This document shows positions 44,582-54,718 of a stretch of 64,000 nucleotides of DNA, in pieces. The notes under the pieces were generated by a model. It was given only the letters and a program-made list of their open reading frames with translations, did not search any database and was not told the DNA's origin. Numbering within the stretch: the stretch's first letter is position 1; every line of letters starts with the position of its first letter. Source of the stretch: Microbulbifer litoralis (GTDB lineage Bacteria > Pseudomonadota > Gammaproteobacteria > Pseudomonadales > Cellvibrionaceae); the NCBI RefSeq assembly GCF_023634065.1, contig NZ_JALKCV010000008.1:150755-214754 (forward strand), read 5' to 3'. The position numbers and the translations under genes were made by a program.

Positions 44582-47284
44582 TTATTGAATCGCATCCAGT
44601 TCCCGGCAGATGGCCTTTTCCAACTCGCGATTGGCGGTCTCGTCCAGCAATGGCTCTCCGGCGGCGTCGGTGATATGGAAGATATCCTCGACCCGCTCGC
44701 CCAGGGTGGAGATCTTGGCGTTGTGCAGGCGCAGGTCGTGGTCGACGAAGATGCGCGCTATCTGTGCCAGCAGGCCGGGGCGGTCGGCACAGGTGATTTC
44801 GAGTGTACTGTAGAGGTCGCCGGGGTCGGTGGTGAGGTGGGCCCCCGCTTCCAGTTCGAACATCTTCAGGCGCCGGGGTGTGCGCCGCTTGATCACCTTG
44901 GAGTAGTCCTCCACCAGGGCCAGCTCTTCCTGCAATGTGTTGCGGATCTGTTCCAGGCGGCGCGGTTCGTCCAGCAGTGGTTGGCCGGACTCGTCCAGTA
45001 CGTAGAAGGTGTCCAGTGTATAGCCGGAGGCGGAGTTGTACAGGCGCGCGTCGTGGATGTTCAGGTTGAGCATGTCGAGGCCGGTGACCACGGCGGCGAA
45101 GACGTTGGCGCGGTCCGGGGTATAGACGAACACTTCGGTCGCACCGTCGTGTTCGCCGGGACCGGAGTTGCGGGTCAGCACCAGGGTGTCACCGGGCTTG
45201 CCTTTCTCATTGGCGGCGTGCAGCTGGTGGATGGCGGCGGTGTGCCAGGTGATATTGTCGGCGCTCTCGCGCACGAAGTAATCCTCGCCCATCTGCGCCC
45301 AGATATTGTCTACCGACGCCGGCGGCAGGCCCATGGCACGCAGCATATTGTGCGCCTGGCCGCGGGTCTCCTCGATGATCTCGTCGCGATCGATCGGGTT
45401 TTCCAGGCCGCGTCGCAGGGCGCGGCGGGTGGCCTGGTAGAGCTGGCGCATCAGGCTGGCGCGCCAGCTGTTCCAGAGGTCCGGGTTGGTGGCATTGATG
45501 TCGGCCACGGTCAGTGCATAGAGGTAATCCAGGTGTTCGCGGTCGCCCATGGTGCGGGCGAATTCGTGGACCACTTCCGGGTCGGAGATATCCTGTTTCT
45601 GCGACACCTGGCTCATCAGCAGGTGTCTTTCCACCAGCCAGCAGACCAGCCGGCGATCGCGGGAGGGAATATTGTGGCGGCGGCAGAAAGCATCGGCGTC
45701 GACGACACCCAGTTTGGAGTGGTCGCCGCCGCGCCCCTTGGCGATATCGTGATAGAGGCCGGCGATGTACAGCAGTTCCGGCTTGCGCAGGCGCGACAGG
45801 ATTTCCGCGGCGATGGGATGTACCTGCCAGGCTTCGGGGCCGCGGAAGCTGCGCATATTGCGCACCACCTGTAGCGTGTGGGCATCGACGGTATAGATGT
45901 GGAATAGGTCGTGCTGCATCTGGCCGGTAACGCGGCCGAATTCCGGCAGGTAGCGGCCGAGGATGCCGTAGCGGGTCATGCGCGACAGCTGTGTGGACAG
46001 GCCGCGCGGCGAGCGCAGCAGTTGCATGAACAGTTCGGCGTTGCGCGGGTCGGCCCGGAAGTCGTCGTCGATCAGGTGGCGGTGCTCGCGGATCAGGCGG
46101 ATGGTGGAGGCGCGCACGCCCTCGATATTGGGGTTTTCCGCCATCAATACGAAGATTTCCAGCAGCGCCGACGGCTGCTCGAGGAATACCTTGGTCTGGG
46201 TGATTTCGATGGTATCGTCGCGCAGTTGGAAGCGCTCGTTGATCGGTGTCACTTCCTGGTGCTTGCCGCGGTGCAGGATGGCCTCGTCGAGGAATTGCAG
46301 CAGCACGTCGTTCAGCTCCCGCAGCGCCATGACGATGCGGTAATAGTTGTGCATGAACTGTTCGACCGCGAGCTGCTCGCCGCTGTCCACGTAGCCGAAC
46401 TTCTTCGCCAGTTCGCGCTGGTAGTCGAACAGCAGGCGCTCCTCGGCGCGACCCGCCAGCAGGTGCAGGCCGAAGCGCACCCGCCACAGGAAGTCCTCGC
46501 CGGACTGCAGGATGGCGAACTCCTCCTCGGTAAAGAAGCCCTTGCCCTGTAGTTGCTTCAGGGTGCGCACACGGAAGTAGCGCTTGGCGACCCAGGAGAT
46601 GGTCTGGATATCGCGCAGGCCGCCGGGGGCGTTCTTGATATTGGGTTCCAGATTGTATTCGGCCGCCTGCTGTTTGCTGTGGCGCTCGCGTTGCTCGGCG
46701 TACTTGGCGCTGAAGAATTCGTCCGCGGGCCAGATTCTGTCCGGGCTCATGCGCTCGTTCAAGCGGGCGCGGAGGTGGTCGCCGCCGACCACGGTGCGGC
46801 ACTCCATCAGGTTGGTGGCCACGGTGATGTCCTCCGCCGCCAGCGCCACGCAGTGATCGATGGTGCGCACCGAGTGGCCGATATCCAGGCCCAGGTCCCA
46901 GAGGAAAGCGACCAGGCGTTCGATACTGTCGACCGTGCCGGGCGCCGCGCCGTCGGTCAGGATCAGCAGGTCGATATCGGAGTGGGGGTGCAGTTCGCCG
47001 CGACCGTAGCCGCCCACTGCCAGCAAACTGATATTGTCCGGCCACTGGTACTGGTGCCAGGCATAGTGCAGCAGGCAGTCGACAAACAGGGCGCGCTCGT
47101 GGACCAGGGTGCGCACATCCTCGCCCTCGCGAAAGCGCTCCGCCATCTGGCGCTCGGCGCCGCCGGCGGCATCCTTGAAAATCTCCAGTGCCGGTTTTTC
47201 GCCCTGCTCCAGCGCGCGGCGAAAGCGGGCCTGGTCGAAGAAGAAGAGGGGGCGTTCGAAGTAGGGGATACTGGCCGGCTGCAT
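44582..47284 (-). CDS. glnD: [Protein-PII] uridylyltransferase / uridylyl-removing enzyme
   Basis: A 900-residue bifunctional nitrogen-status sensor: nucleotidyltransferase domain (GGYGRGELHPHSDIDLLIL, about 98-116), PII-linker region, HD hydrolase domain (LYHDIAKGRGGDHS) and two C-terminal ACT domains that bind glutamine. It adds UMP to PII when glutamine is low and removes it when high. The start MQPASIPYFERP at 47284 is preferred over the open frame up to 47356. The map-glnD-dapC order is common in gammaproteobacteria. Confidence 0.95.
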   Translation of the reverse strand: MQPASIPYFERPLFFFDQARFRRALEQGEKPALEIFKDAAGGAERQMAERFREGEDVRTLVHERALFVDCLLHYAWHQYQWPDNISLLAVGGYGRGELHPHSDIDLLILTDGAAPGTVDSIERLVAFLWDLGLDIGHSVRTIDHCVALAAEDITVATNLMECRTVVGGDHLRARLNERMSPDRIWPADEFFSAKYAEQRERHSKQQAAEYNLEPNIKNAPGGLRDIQTISWVAKRYFRVRTLKQLQGKGFFTEEEFAILQSGEDFLWRVRFGLHLLAGRAEERLLFDYQRELAKKFGYVDSGEQLAVEQFMHNYYRIVMALRELNDVLLQFLDEAILHRGKHQEVTPINERFQLRDDTIEITQTKVFLEQPSALLEIFVLMAENPNIEGVRASTIRLIREHRHLIDDDFRADPRNAELFMQLLRSPRGLSTQLSRMTRYGILGRYLPEFGRVTGQMQHDLFHIYTVDAHTLQVVRNMRSFRGPEAWQVHPIAAEILSRLRKPELLYIAGLYHDIAKGRGGDHSKLGVVDADAFCRRHNIPSRDRRLVCWLVERHLLMSQVSQKQDISDPEVVHEFARTMGDREHLDYLYALTVADINATNPDLWNSWRASLMRQLYQATRRALRRGLENPIDRDEIIEETRGQAHNMLRAMGLPPASVDNIWAQMGEDYFVRESADNITWHTAAIHQLHAANEKGKPGDTLVLTRNSGPGEHDGATEVFVYTPDRANVFAAVVTGLDMLNLNIHDARLYNSASGYTLDTFYVLDESGQPLLDEPRRLEQIRNTLQEELALVEDYSKVIKRRTPRRLKMFELEAGAHLTTDPGDLYSTLEITCADRPGLLAQIARIFVDHDLRLHNAKISTLGERVEDIFHITDAAGEPLLDETANRELEKAICRELDAIQ

Positions 47285-47332
47285 TGTTTGTCCGCTTGAG
47301 GTGTCGTTGGTGCCTGTAAGCAAGTCCGTGGC

Positions 47333-47349
47333 GGCCCTGCTGCCGGGCC
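47333..47349. repeat. Short GGCCC/GGGCC palindrome related to the dapE-dapD inverted repeat
   Basis: GGCCCTGCTGCCGGGCC lies in the map-glnD gap. Its first 14 bases are identical to the left arm of the 25-bp inverted repeat at 40916, indicating a dispersed element. Confidence 0.6.
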
Positions 47350-47398
47350 TTCGCATTGAGCATTGGTATTCTTTCGAGCCCGGACTGTAGAGTGTGCC

Positions 47399-47411
47399 GA
47401 GTCCCGAGTCC
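47399..47411. repeat. Two-copy GAGTCCC heptamer at the map stop
   Basis: GAGTCCCGAGTCC ends on the last base of the map stop codon (minus strand: TAG continues directly as GACTCGGGACTC). It is the third occurrence of the heptamer in the window and again at a stop codon. Confidence 0.85.
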
Positions 47412-48181
47412 TAAAAACTTTCCTCGCCGCGCGCCGTCAGCACTTCCACGCCGTCGGCCGTCACCACCATGGTGTGTTCCCACTGCGCTGACAGGCGGCG
47501 GTCCTTGGTGACCGCGGTCCAGCCGTCGCCAAGTACGCGGGTGGCGGCCTTGCCGGCGTTGATCATCGGTTCGATGGTGAAGGTCATGCCTTCCTCCAGC
47601 GCCAGGCCGGTGCCGGGCTTGCCGTAATGCAGCACCTGTGGCTCCTCGTGGAAGACGTCGCCGATGCCGTGGCCGCAGAAGTCGCGCACCACCGAGTAGT
47701 AGTTTTTCTCGGCGTGCTGCTGGATTGCGTGGCCGATATCGCCCAGTGTGGTACCCGGGCGGACAATCTCGATACCTTTATAGAGACACTCCTGGGTGAT
47801 CCGCACCAGGCGCTCGGCGTGGGGCGCGGCTTTGCCGACAAAGTACATTTTGCTGGTGTCGCCGTACCAGCCGTCCTTGATCACGGTGACGTCGATATTG
47901 AGGATGTCGCCCTTCTTCAGGATCTTGCTCTCCGACGGGATGCCGTGACAGACCACCTCGTTGACCGAGGTGCAGATGGACTTGGGGAAGCCCCGGTAGC
48001 CGAGGCAGGCGGGAATGGCTTCCTGGACGTTGACTATATGGTCGTGGCAGCGCTGGTCCAGCTCTTCGGTGGAGACGCCCGGAACCACGTATTCGCCTAT
48101 CATTTCCAGTACTTCCGCGGCCAGGCGGCCGGCGGTGCGCATTTTGGCGATCTGTTCCGGTGTCTTGATGGCTGAAGTCAT
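47411..48181 (-). CDS. map: Methionine aminopeptidase, type I
   Basis: A 256-residue metallopeptidase that removes initiator Met from new proteins. The five metal ligands are visible in NIDVTVIKDGWYGDTSK (two Asp), GHGIGDVFHEEP (His), FTIEPMI (Glu) and SAQWEHTMVV (Glu). It is divergent from rpsB with a 326-base intergenic region, the standard enterobacterial arrangement. It begins the minus-strand map-glnD-dapC run. Confidence 0.96.
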   Translation of the reverse strand: MTSAIKTPEQIAKMRTAGRLAAEVLEMIGEYVVPGVSTEELDQRCHDHIVNVQEAIPACLGYRGFPKSICTSVNEVVCHGIPSESKILKKGDILNIDVTVIKDGWYGDTSKMYFVGKAAPHAERLVRITQECLYKGIEIVRPGTTLGDIGHAIQQHAEKNYYSVVRDFCGHGIGDVFHEEPQVLHYGKPGTGLALEEGMTFTIEPMINAGKAATRVLGDGWTAVTKDRRLSAQWEHTMVVTADGVEVLTARGEESF

Positions 48182-48352
48182 GGATACCCCTGGGTTGTAT
48201 GGTGCCTGTATCGTCGTTCGGTGGCGGATGTGACCGCGTGGCGCGCTATTGTAGCGGATTGTGGCGGGTTAGTGGTGGCTTGCGCACAGCTGGTGACCAG
48301 GCTGCCGCTTCGGTTCATATGCTGCAATGCGCTGGCCTCCCGACGCTCGTTG

Positions 48353-48361
48353 TGGTATAAA
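48353..48361 (+). promoter_or_regulatory. Probable rpsB promoter (extended -10)
   Basis: TGGTATAAA fits an extended -10 (TGn-TATAAT) with no good -35. It would start transcription near 48368, giving a leader of about 140 bases before rpsB. The other part of the 48182-48352 gap shows no gene and should contain the map promoter. Confidence 0.5.
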
Positions 48362-48365
48362 GCGC

Positions 48366-48507
48366 GCCGCTTCGGGATGCTCCCGGAGCGAAATCAACGC
48401 CGCACACGTGTCGGCACATGCGCCTGGGTGCTCTGTTCTCCAATATTGGGGCGGGGTTGGTGCATGGGATGCGTGGAGGACCAACCCGTAAAATTGAGGT
48501 TTTACTT
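48366..48507 (+). ncRNA. rpsB leader (S2 autoregulatory/t44-type)
   Basis: The segment between the promoter and rpsB contains a stem of seven pairs, GGGTTGG (48454-48460) with CCAACCC (48481-48487), followed by AATTGAGG, which acts as Shine-Dalgarno. In enterobacteria the map-rpsB gap holds the leader (also called t44/tff) through which protein S2 represses rpsB-tsf. Position and structure agree; a covariance match was not tested. Confidence 0.5.
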
Positions 48508-49254
48508 ATGCCGCAAGTCAGCATGCGCGATATGCTGCAGGCTGGTGTGCACTTTGGCCACCAGACCCGCTATTGGAACCCGAAGATGGACGAGTACATC
48601 TTTGGCGCCCGCAACAAGATTCACATCGTCAACCTTGAGAAAACTGTTCCGGCTTTCAATGAAGCCCTGCAGGTGATCAAGGGGATGGCCGCACAGAAGA
48701 AGAAAATCCTGTTTGTCGGCACCAAGCGCGCCGCCCAGAAATCCATCAAGGAGCAGGCGGAACGCGCTGGCCAGCCCTACGTCAGCAACCGCTGGCTGGG
48801 TGGCATGCTCACCAACTACAAGACCATCCGCGCTTCCATCAAGCGCTACCGCGACCTGGAAGCCCAGTCCCAGGACGGTACCTTCGACAAGCTGACCAAG
48901 AAAGAAGCGCTGATGCGTACCCGCACCATGGACAAGCTCGAGCGTTCCATCGGTGGTATCAAGGATATGGGCGGCCTGCCCGACGCGCTGTTCGTGATCG
49001 ACGTCGAACACGAGCGTATCGCCATCCAGGAAGCCAACAAGCTGGGTATCCCGGTGATCGGCGTGGTGGATACCAACAGTGACCCGGCGGGTATCGACTA
49101 TGTTATCCCCGGCAACGACGACGCCATCCGTGCGATCAAGCTGTACACCACCGCCGTGGCGGACGCCGTGGCGGCGGGCGCTGCAGAGGCCGGTGCCGGC
49201 GGCGCGAAGAGCGAGTACGTCGAAGCGAGCGACGACGAGGCCGCTGCCGAGTAA
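48508..49254 (+). CDS. rpsB: 30S ribosomal protein S2
   Basis: A 248-residue S2 protein, an essential small-subunit component. Typical sequence is [49 protein letters not shown] and [14 protein letters not shown]. The ATG at 48508 follows TTGAGG; the frame is open upstream through the leader but is not protein. It heads rpsB-tsf with a terminator-like hairpin in the gap. Confidence 0.97.
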   Translation: MPQVSMRDMLQAGVHFGHQTRYWNPKMDEYIFGARNKIHIVNLEKTVPAFNEALQVIKGMAAQKKKILFVGTKRAAQKSIKEQAERAGQPYVSNRWLGGMLTNYKTIRASIKRYRDLEAQSQDGTFDKLTKKEALMRTRTMDKLERSIGGIKDMGGLPDALFVIDVEHERIAIQEANKLGIPVIGVVDTNSDPAGIDYVIPGNDDAIRAIKLYTTAVADAVAAGAAEAGAGGAKSEYVEASDDEAAAE

Positions 49255-49302
49255 GCGGCAGGGCACAGTGGTGTAACACGCAGCCGTTACACTGCGAACT
49301 CG

Positions 49303-49336
49303 AAAAGGGGCCCGGCTTATCGCCAGCCCCTTTTTT
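49303..49336 (+). terminator. Attenuator/terminator between rpsB and tsf
   Basis: AAAAGGGGC pairs with GCCCCTTTT, with a 14-base loop that has an inner GGC/GCC pairing, followed by TTTTTT. It should end part of the rpsB transcripts and keep tsf expression below rpsB. A second inverted repeat (CAGTG...CACTG) lies at 49266-49295. Confidence 0.85.
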
Positions 49337-49375
49337 CTAATCATTATTCAGTGACAGAACCCCGAGGATTGAATC

Positions 49376-50239
49376 ATGGCGATTACCGCGTCTATGGTAA
49401 AAGAACTGCGCGAGCGTACCGGCCTGCCGATGATGGAGTGCAAGAAGGCACTGACCGAGGCCGATGGCGATATCGAAAAAGCGATCGAGGACCTGCGCAA
49501 AGCCTCCGGCCTGAAAGCGGCCAAGAAAGCCGGCCGTACCGCCGCCGACGGCGTGGTTGCGGCAAAAGTGGCCGACGACGGTTCCTATGGCGTGCTGGTT
49601 GAAGTCAACTCCGAAACCGACTTTGTGGCCCGCGATGAAAACTTCCTGGCCTTTGTTTCCAAGGTGGTGGACAAGGCCTTCGCCGACCGCCAGAAAGATG
49701 TCGCCGCCCTGATGGAAGGCGATCTGGAAAACGCCCGCGAAGCGCTGGTCCAGAAAATCGGCGAGAACATCGGCGTACGTCGTATCGAGGTGCTGGAAGC
49801 GCCGGTCGTGGGTGCCTACGTACACTCCAACAACCGCCTGGCGGCGATCGTTGCCCTGACTGGTGGCAATGTGGAACTGGCCAGAGATGTGGCCATGCAC
49901 GTGACCGCAGTCAACCCGCAGGTGAACAAGCCGGAAGATATGCCGGAAGAGGTGCTGGAGAAAGAGAAGGACATCATCAAGGCGCAGCCGGATATGGAAG
50001 GCAAGCCGGCCGAGATCGTCGAGAAGATGATGGGTGGCCGTATCAAGAAGTTCCTGAAGGAAAACAGCCTGGTGGAGCAGCCTTTCGTCAAGAACCCGGA
50101 TGTCAGCGTCGGCAAACTGGTCAAGGACGCCGGTGCCGAGGTGGCTTCCTTTGTCCGCTTTGAAGTGGGCGAAGGCATCGAGAAAGAAGAGGTGGACTTC
50201 GCCGCGGAAGTGGCGGCCCAGGTCAAGTCCTCTTCCTGA
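49376..50239 (+). CDS. tsf: Elongation factor Ts
   Basis: A 287-residue guanine-nucleotide exchange factor that recycles EF-Tu-GDP. It shows the N-terminal UBA-like domain ([20 protein letters not shown]), the [10 protein letters not shown] segment and the dimerisation/core subdomains ([13 protein letters not shown]). It lies 121 bases after rpsB. The 50240-50396 gap contains short GGGTGCC repeats and no gene. Confidence 0.97.
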   Translation: MAITASMVKELRERTGLPMMECKKALTEADGDIEKAIEDLRKASGLKAAKKAGRTAADGVVAAKVADDGSYGVLVEVNSETDFVARDENFLAFVSKVVDKAFADRQKDVAALMEGDLENAREALVQKIGENIGVRRIEVLEAPVVGAYVHSNNRLAAIVALTGGNVELARDVAMHVTAVNPQVNKPEDMPEEVLEKEKDIIKAQPDMEGKPAEIVEKMMGGRIKKFLKENSLVEQPFVKNPDVSVGKLVKDAGAEVASFVRFEVGEGIEKEEVDFAAEVAAQVKSSS

Positions 50240-50396
50240 TCGCCTTTACAGTCGGGTGCCCCCGGGTGCCCGTTCGCAGTGGGGTGCCTTCGGTGGGTCC
50301 GGAACGGGCTGCATCGGGGCGCCCCTCTGTGTAAATGACCGAAATTGTTGTAATGTTCGGCGGCAAACCCTGCCCGTGCTAAAAGAGGACCGATGG

Positions 50397-51134
50397 ATGC
50401 CCGGCGTCAAAGACCGTAAGTACAAGCGAATCCTGTTAAAGCTCAGCGGCGAAGAGCTGATGGGCGACCAGGGCTTTGGGATCAGCCCCAAGGTGCTGGA
50501 CAAAATGGCCCTGGAAATCGGCCAGCTGGTGGGGATCGGTGTGCAGGTCGGCCTGGTGGTCGGCGGTGGCAACCTGTTTCGCGGCGCTGCACTGCACGCG
50601 GCGGGCCTCGACCGGGTCACCGGTGACCATATGGGGATGCTGGCCACAGTCATGAACGCGCTGGCCCTGCGCGATGCGCTGGAGCGTTCCAATATCTCCT
50701 CCCGGGTGATGTCCGCGATCCAGATGAGCGGCATCATCGACCACTACGACCGCCGCGCCGCAATCCGCCACCTGGAGCGGGGCGAGGTACTGATTTTTGC
50801 CGCCGGTACCGGCAACCCCTTCTTCACCACCGATTCCGCCGCCTGCCTGCGCGGTATCGAGATCGACGCGGAACTTGTACTGAAGGCGACGAAGGTGGAT
50901 GGTGTCTACTCCGCCGACCCGGTGCTGGACCCGGATGCGACCCGCTACGAGCGCCTGACCTACGACGAAGTGCTGGACAAGAAGCTCGGGGTAATGGATT
51001 TAACCGCAATCTGCCTGTGCCGCGACAACAACCTGCCCGTGCGGGTTTTCCGCATGGACAAGGCCGGCGCGCTGCTCAATATCGTTGTGGGCGGCGAAGA
51101 GGGCACGTTAATCGAAGAGGAAGTGACACAGTGA
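50397..51134 (+). CDS. pyrH: UMP kinase
   Basis: A 245-residue amino-acid-kinase-fold UMP kinase that phosphorylates UMP to UDP and is regulated by GTP and UTP. Typical are [49 protein letters not shown] and the [14 protein letters not shown] region. ATG 50397 has AGAGGA seven bases upstream; the four-base overlap with frr couples the two genes. Confidence 0.97.
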   Translation: MPGVKDRKYKRILLKLSGEELMGDQGFGISPKVLDKMALEIGQLVGIGVQVGLVVGGGNLFRGAALHAAGLDRVTGDHMGMLATVMNALALRDALERSNISSRVMSAIQMSGIIDHYDRRAAIRHLERGEVLIFAAGTGNPFFTTDSAACLRGIEIDAELVLKATKVDGVYSADPVLDPDATRYERLTYDEVLDKKLGVMDLTAICLCRDNNLPVRVFRMDKAGALLNIVVGGEEGTLIEEEVTQ

Positions 51135-51688
51135 TCGAAGACATAAAAAAAGACGCAAAGGCGCGCATGGACAAGGCGCTGTCGGCGCTGGCCGGTAACT
51201 TCAACAAGATCCGCACCGGCCGCGCGCACCCGAGCATTCTCGACGGTATCCATGTCTCCTACTACGGCGCCGATGCGCCCCTGTCGCAGGTGGCCAACGT
51301 CAATGTCGAGGATGCGCGCACCCTGTCCGTGACCCCCTGGGAGAAAAGCCTGGTGCCGGATATCGAGAAGGCGATCATGAAGTCCGACCTGGGCTTGAAC
51401 CCGAGCACTGCCGGTACCGTGATCCGCATCCCGATGCCGATGCTGACCGAGGAGACTCGCAAGAACTTCATCCGCCAGGCGCGGGGCGAGGCGGAGACGG
51501 CGCGGGTATCCATCCGCAACGCCCGACGCGATGCGCTGGCCGAGGTCAAGGCCCTGCTCAAGGAGAAGGAGATCTCCGAGGACGACGAGCGCCGCGCCGG
51601 AGACGAGATCCAGAAAATCACCGACAAGCATGTGGCGGATGTGGATCAGGCCCTGGCAGCCAAAGAAAAAGACCTGATGGAAATTTGA
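51131..51688 (+). CDS. frr: Ribosome recycling factor
   Basis: A 185-residue RRF, the standard family length, starting at GTG 51131, which overlaps the pyrH stop (GTGA). Typical are [50 protein letters not shown] and [17 protein letters not shown]. With EF-G it splits post-termination ribosomes. The gene is followed without a gap by uppS (TGATG). Confidence 0.97.
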   Translation: MIEDIKKDAKARMDKALSALAGNFNKIRTGRAHPSILDGIHVSYYGADAPLSQVANVNVEDARTLSVTPWEKSLVPDIEKAIMKSDLGLNPSTAGTVIRIPMPMLTEETRKNFIRQARGEAETARVSIRNARRDALAEVKALLKEKEISEDDERRAGDEIQKITDKHVADVDQALAAKEKDLMEI

Positions 51689-52449
51689 TGTCTTCCAGTG
51701 GTTCCGCCGAAAAAGCGCAGACGCGCCCCGGCCCGCGCCACATCGCCATTATCATGGATGGCAACGGGCGCTGGGCCTCGCAGCGGGGTCTGCCACCCTC
51801 CGCCGGCCACAAGGCCGGTGTCGAGCGCATCCGCGACCTGATCGAAGCCTGCAAGGACCGGGGGGTGGAAGCCCTCACGCTGTTCGCGTTCTCCAGTGAA
51901 AACTGGCAGCGCCCGCCCAAGGAGGTGGAGCTGCTGATGAGCCTTTTCTATTCCTACCTGCGCAAAGAGGCCCAGCGCATGCGCGATGAAGGGGTGCGCC
52001 TGCGGGTAATGGGCCGGCGGGACCGGCTCCCGGCGCGCCTCACCCGCGCCATCGAGGAGGCTGAGGAGATCACCCGCGACGGCAGTCGCGGCAACCTGGT
52101 GATCGCGGCGGATTACGGCGGCCAGTGGGATATCGCGCTGGCGGCGCGCCGTATGGCCGAGGAGGTGGCCGCCGGGCAGAGGGCGCCGGAGTCCATCACC
52201 GAGCGCACGCTGGCGGACTATATCCAGCTGGCCGACCTGCCGCCGGTGGACCTGCTGATCCGCTCCAGCGGGGAGCAGCGCATCAGCAACTTTATTCTCT
52301 GGCAGGTGGCCTACAGCGAATTCTATTTTACCGACACCTTGTGGCCGGATTTTGACGTGCGGGCACTGGATGCGGCGATCGATGCCTATTGCGGCCGGGA
52401 TCGCCGGTTCGGCGGCCGGGGGCAGGGCGGGCTGGCGGCACAGGCCTGA
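51688..52449 (+). CDS. uppS: Undecaprenyl diphosphate synthase
   Basis: A 253-residue cis-prenyltransferase that makes C55 undecaprenyl diphosphate for peptidoglycan and O-antigen carriers. The active-site motif IIMDGNGRWA (catalytic Asp) is near 22-31, with SSENWQRP and the C-terminal LIRSSGEQRISNFILWQVAYSE region. ATG 51688 overlaps the frr stop by one base; a TTG three bases earlier is less likely. Confidence 0.97.
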   Translation: MSSSGSAEKAQTRPGPRHIAIIMDGNGRWASQRGLPPSAGHKAGVERIRDLIEACKDRGVEALTLFAFSSENWQRPPKEVELLMSLFYSYLRKEAQRMRDEGVRLRVMGRRDRLPARLTRAIEEAEEITRDGSRGNLVIAADYGGQWDIALAARRMAEEVAAGQRAPESITERTLADYIQLADLPPVDLLIRSSGEQRISNFILWQVAYSEFYFTDTLWPDFDVRALDAAIDAYCGRDRRFGGRGQGGLAAQA

Positions 52450-52570
52450 GCGCGCGGCTGTGGCCGAAAATTCCCTGTAACAACAATATCTTGTACTCTG
52501 CACCGATCCGGCGGCCCGGCGAAGCGGGCGGCGAAATAGAAACGGGAAGCAGACAGAAAAGGGTTCGACA

Positions 52571-53416
52571 GTGCTAAAACAAAGAATAATTACCGCGCTG
52601 GTATTGCTGGCCCTGTTTCTCGGGGCATTGTTCTTTCTGCCCATCAACTGGTTTTCTGCGGTCACGGTGGCGGTCATCCTGCTCGGTGGCTGGGAGTGGG
52701 CCAACCTCTCCAATCTCAACCGCGCGCTGCGCTTTGTATTTCTCGCCGCACTGGGCGCTGCGCTGATCGGCACGGCCCAGTATGTGTTCGCGATGGATTT
52801 TTCCGCCCCCGATACCTCGCGCGCGCGCCAGATCCTGGCGGTGGCCTGCGGCTGGTGGGCGCTGGCGTTTCTCTGGGTGCAGAGCTACCCGGCCAGCGCC
52901 ATGCTGTGGGGCGGCCGCTGGGCCCGCGGCCTGATCGGCCTGCTGGTGCTGGCGCCGGCCTGGCTGGCGCTGGTGATCCTGCGCGGCCAGGAACACGGCG
53001 CCTGGCTGGTGCTGTTCGTGGTGGCGGTAGTGGTGGCGGCCGATGTGGGCGCCTATTTTGTCGGCCGCCGTTTCGGCCGGCACAAGCTGGCCCGCGAAGT
53101 GAGCCCCGGAAAATCCTGGGAGGGCTTTTTCGGCGGGCTGGCGGCCTGCCTGGTCCTGGCGCTGGGGGTTTCCTTCCTGTTGAAGCTGCCGCTCAAGAAC
53201 ACCGTACTTTTTTCGTTTGGCGTGCTGGTAACCGCCCTGGCGTCGGTGATCGGCGACCTGGTGGAGAGCATGTTCAAGCGCCACCGGGGCATCAAGGACA
53301 GCAGTCGCATACTGCCGGGCCACGGCGGGGTCCTGGACCGGCTGGACAGCCTCACCGCGGCGCTGCCGGTGTTTACCATGGCGGCGCTGGCCAGCGAACT
53401 GCCCAAGTACCTGTAA
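52571..53416 (+). CDS. cdsA: Phosphatidate cytidylyltransferase
   Basis: A 281-residue integral membrane enzyme making CDP-diacylglycerol from phosphatidic acid and CTP. It has about eight hydrophobic segments and the C-terminal signature region SVIGDLVESMFKRHRGIKDS followed by PGHGGVLDRLDS. It starts at GTG 52571. Later steps (dxr, rseP, bamA) follow on the same strand. Confidence 0.95.
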   Translation: MLKQRIITALVLLALFLGALFFLPINWFSAVTVAVILLGGWEWANLSNLNRALRFVFLAALGAALIGTAQYVFAMDFSAPDTSRARQILAVACGWWALAFLWVQSYPASAMLWGGRWARGLIGLLVLAPAWLALVILRGQEHGAWLVLFVVAVVVAADVGAYFVGRRFGRHKLAREVSPGKSWEGFFGGLAACLVLALGVSFLLKLPLKNTVLFSFGVLVTALASVIGDLVESMFKRHRGIKDSSRILPGHGGVLDRLDSLTAALPVFTMAALASELPKYL

Positions 53417-53476
53417 TGAAAGAAGTGTCCGCCAACTCCCGTCGCAGCGACAGGCCCGAGAGGTATTGACGAGCCT

Positions 53477-54712
53477 ATGCAATCCCCGCAAAGACAGGCC
53501 GTGAGCATACTGGGCTCCACCGGCTCCATCGGCGTCAGTACCCTGGATGTGCTGGCGCGCCACCCGCAGCGCTATTCGATCTACGCGCTCACTGCGCGTG
53601 AGCGTGTCGGCGAGCTGGCACAGCAGTGTCGCCGTTTTTCCCCCCGTTTCGCCGTCGTGGCGGGCGAGGAGCGGGCGGCCGAGCTCGGGGAGTTGCTGGC
53701 CGGGGAAGACCTGCCTACGGAGATCCTCTGGGGTGTGGACGGGCTCTGTCGCGTGGCCGCGGATCCGGCTGTGGATACGGTGATGGCGGCCATCGTCGGC
53801 GCCGCCGGCCTGCGCCCGACACTGGCGGCGGTGGAGGCCGGCAAAAAAGTGCTGTTGGCCAACAAGGAGTCCCTGGTGATGGCCGGGCCGCTCTTCGTGC
53901 GCGCCCTGGCCGCCAGCGGCGCCAGCCTGCTGCCGATCGACAGCGAGCACAATGCCATCTTCCAGTGCCTGCCGCAGCCCGGTGGCCCCCGGCTTGGCGG
54001 GGGTTATGACCTGGAGGGGGGCGGCGTGGAGAAAATCCTGCTGACCGGTTCGGGCGGTCCTTTCAGGGCCCGCGATACCGGTGACCTGCACCGGGTGACG
54101 CCGGATGAGGCCTGCGCCCACCCCAACTGGTCCATGGGCCGCAAGATCTCGGTCGACTCCGCCACCATGATGAACAAGGGGCTGGAGTTTATCGAGGCCT
54201 GCCTGCTGTTCAATGCGCGCCCGGAACAGATCGAGGTGGTGGTGCACCCGCAGAGTATCGTCCACTCGATGGTGCAGTACCGCGATGGCTCGCTGCTGGC
54301 GCAGATGGGCAACCCGGATATGCGCACACCCATCGCCCACGCGCTGGCGTTCCCGGAGCGGATCGACAGCGGTGTAGCGGCACTGGACCTGATCGCCCAG
54401 GGGCGCCTGGACTTCGAGGCGCCGGATATGCGGCGTTTCCCCTGCCTGAGACTGGCCCGCGAGGCCATGGACGCCGGCGGCAGTGCGCCGACGTCGCTGA
54501 ACGCCGCCAACGAAGTGGCGGTGGAGGCCTTCCTGGAAGGACGGCTGGCATTTACTAGTATTCCGGCTGTGATCGAGCGGGTCATGAAATCCGCACAGGC
54601 CGTTGAACTGACCGGGCTGGATGCAGTCGAAGCAGCGGATCGCAATGCGCGAGCGCTGGCGTTTGAAATACTGGGTGCCCTCCAGGGCCCGCCGGCAAGA
54701 GGCGAACTGTAA
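53477..54712 (+). CDS. dxr: 1-deoxy-D-xylulose 5-phosphate reductoisomerase
   Basis: A 411-residue NADPH-dependent enzyme of the MEP isoprenoid pathway, forming MEP from DXP. Shown by the nucleotide-binding [13 protein letters not shown] at the N-terminus, [11 protein letters not shown], the metal/substrate site [16 protein letters not shown]-like TGSGGPF and [22 protein letters not shown] Gly-rich insertion ([16 protein letters not shown], about 168-183) extends the loop before the active-site segment. It supplies isoprenoid precursors for the uppS product encoded nearby. Confidence 0.96.
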   Translation: MQSPQRQAVSILGSTGSIGVSTLDVLARHPQRYSIYALTARERVGELAQQCRRFSPRFAVVAGEERAAELGELLAGEDLPTEILWGVDGLCRVAADPAVDTVMAAIVGAAGLRPTLAAVEAGKKVLLANKESLVMAGPLFVRALAASGASLLPIDSEHNAIFQCLPQPGGPRLGGGYDLEGGGVEKILLTGSGGPFRARDTGDLHRVTPDEACAHPNWSMGRKISVDSATMMNKGLEFIEACLLFNARPEQIEVVVHPQSIVHSMVQYRDGSLLAQMGNPDMRTPIAHALAFPERIDSGVAALDLIAQGRLDFEAPDMRRFPCLRLAREAMDAGGSAPTSLNAANEVAVEAFLEGRLAFTSIPAVIERVMKSAQAVELTGLDAVEAADRNARALAFEILGALQGPPARGEL

Positions 54713-54718
54713 GCGAAT

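Noticed and set aside
50240..50396. GGGTGCC repeats between tsf and pyrH as a terminator or riboswitch
   Set aside because: The repeats are direct, not inverted; no stable stem with T-run was found.
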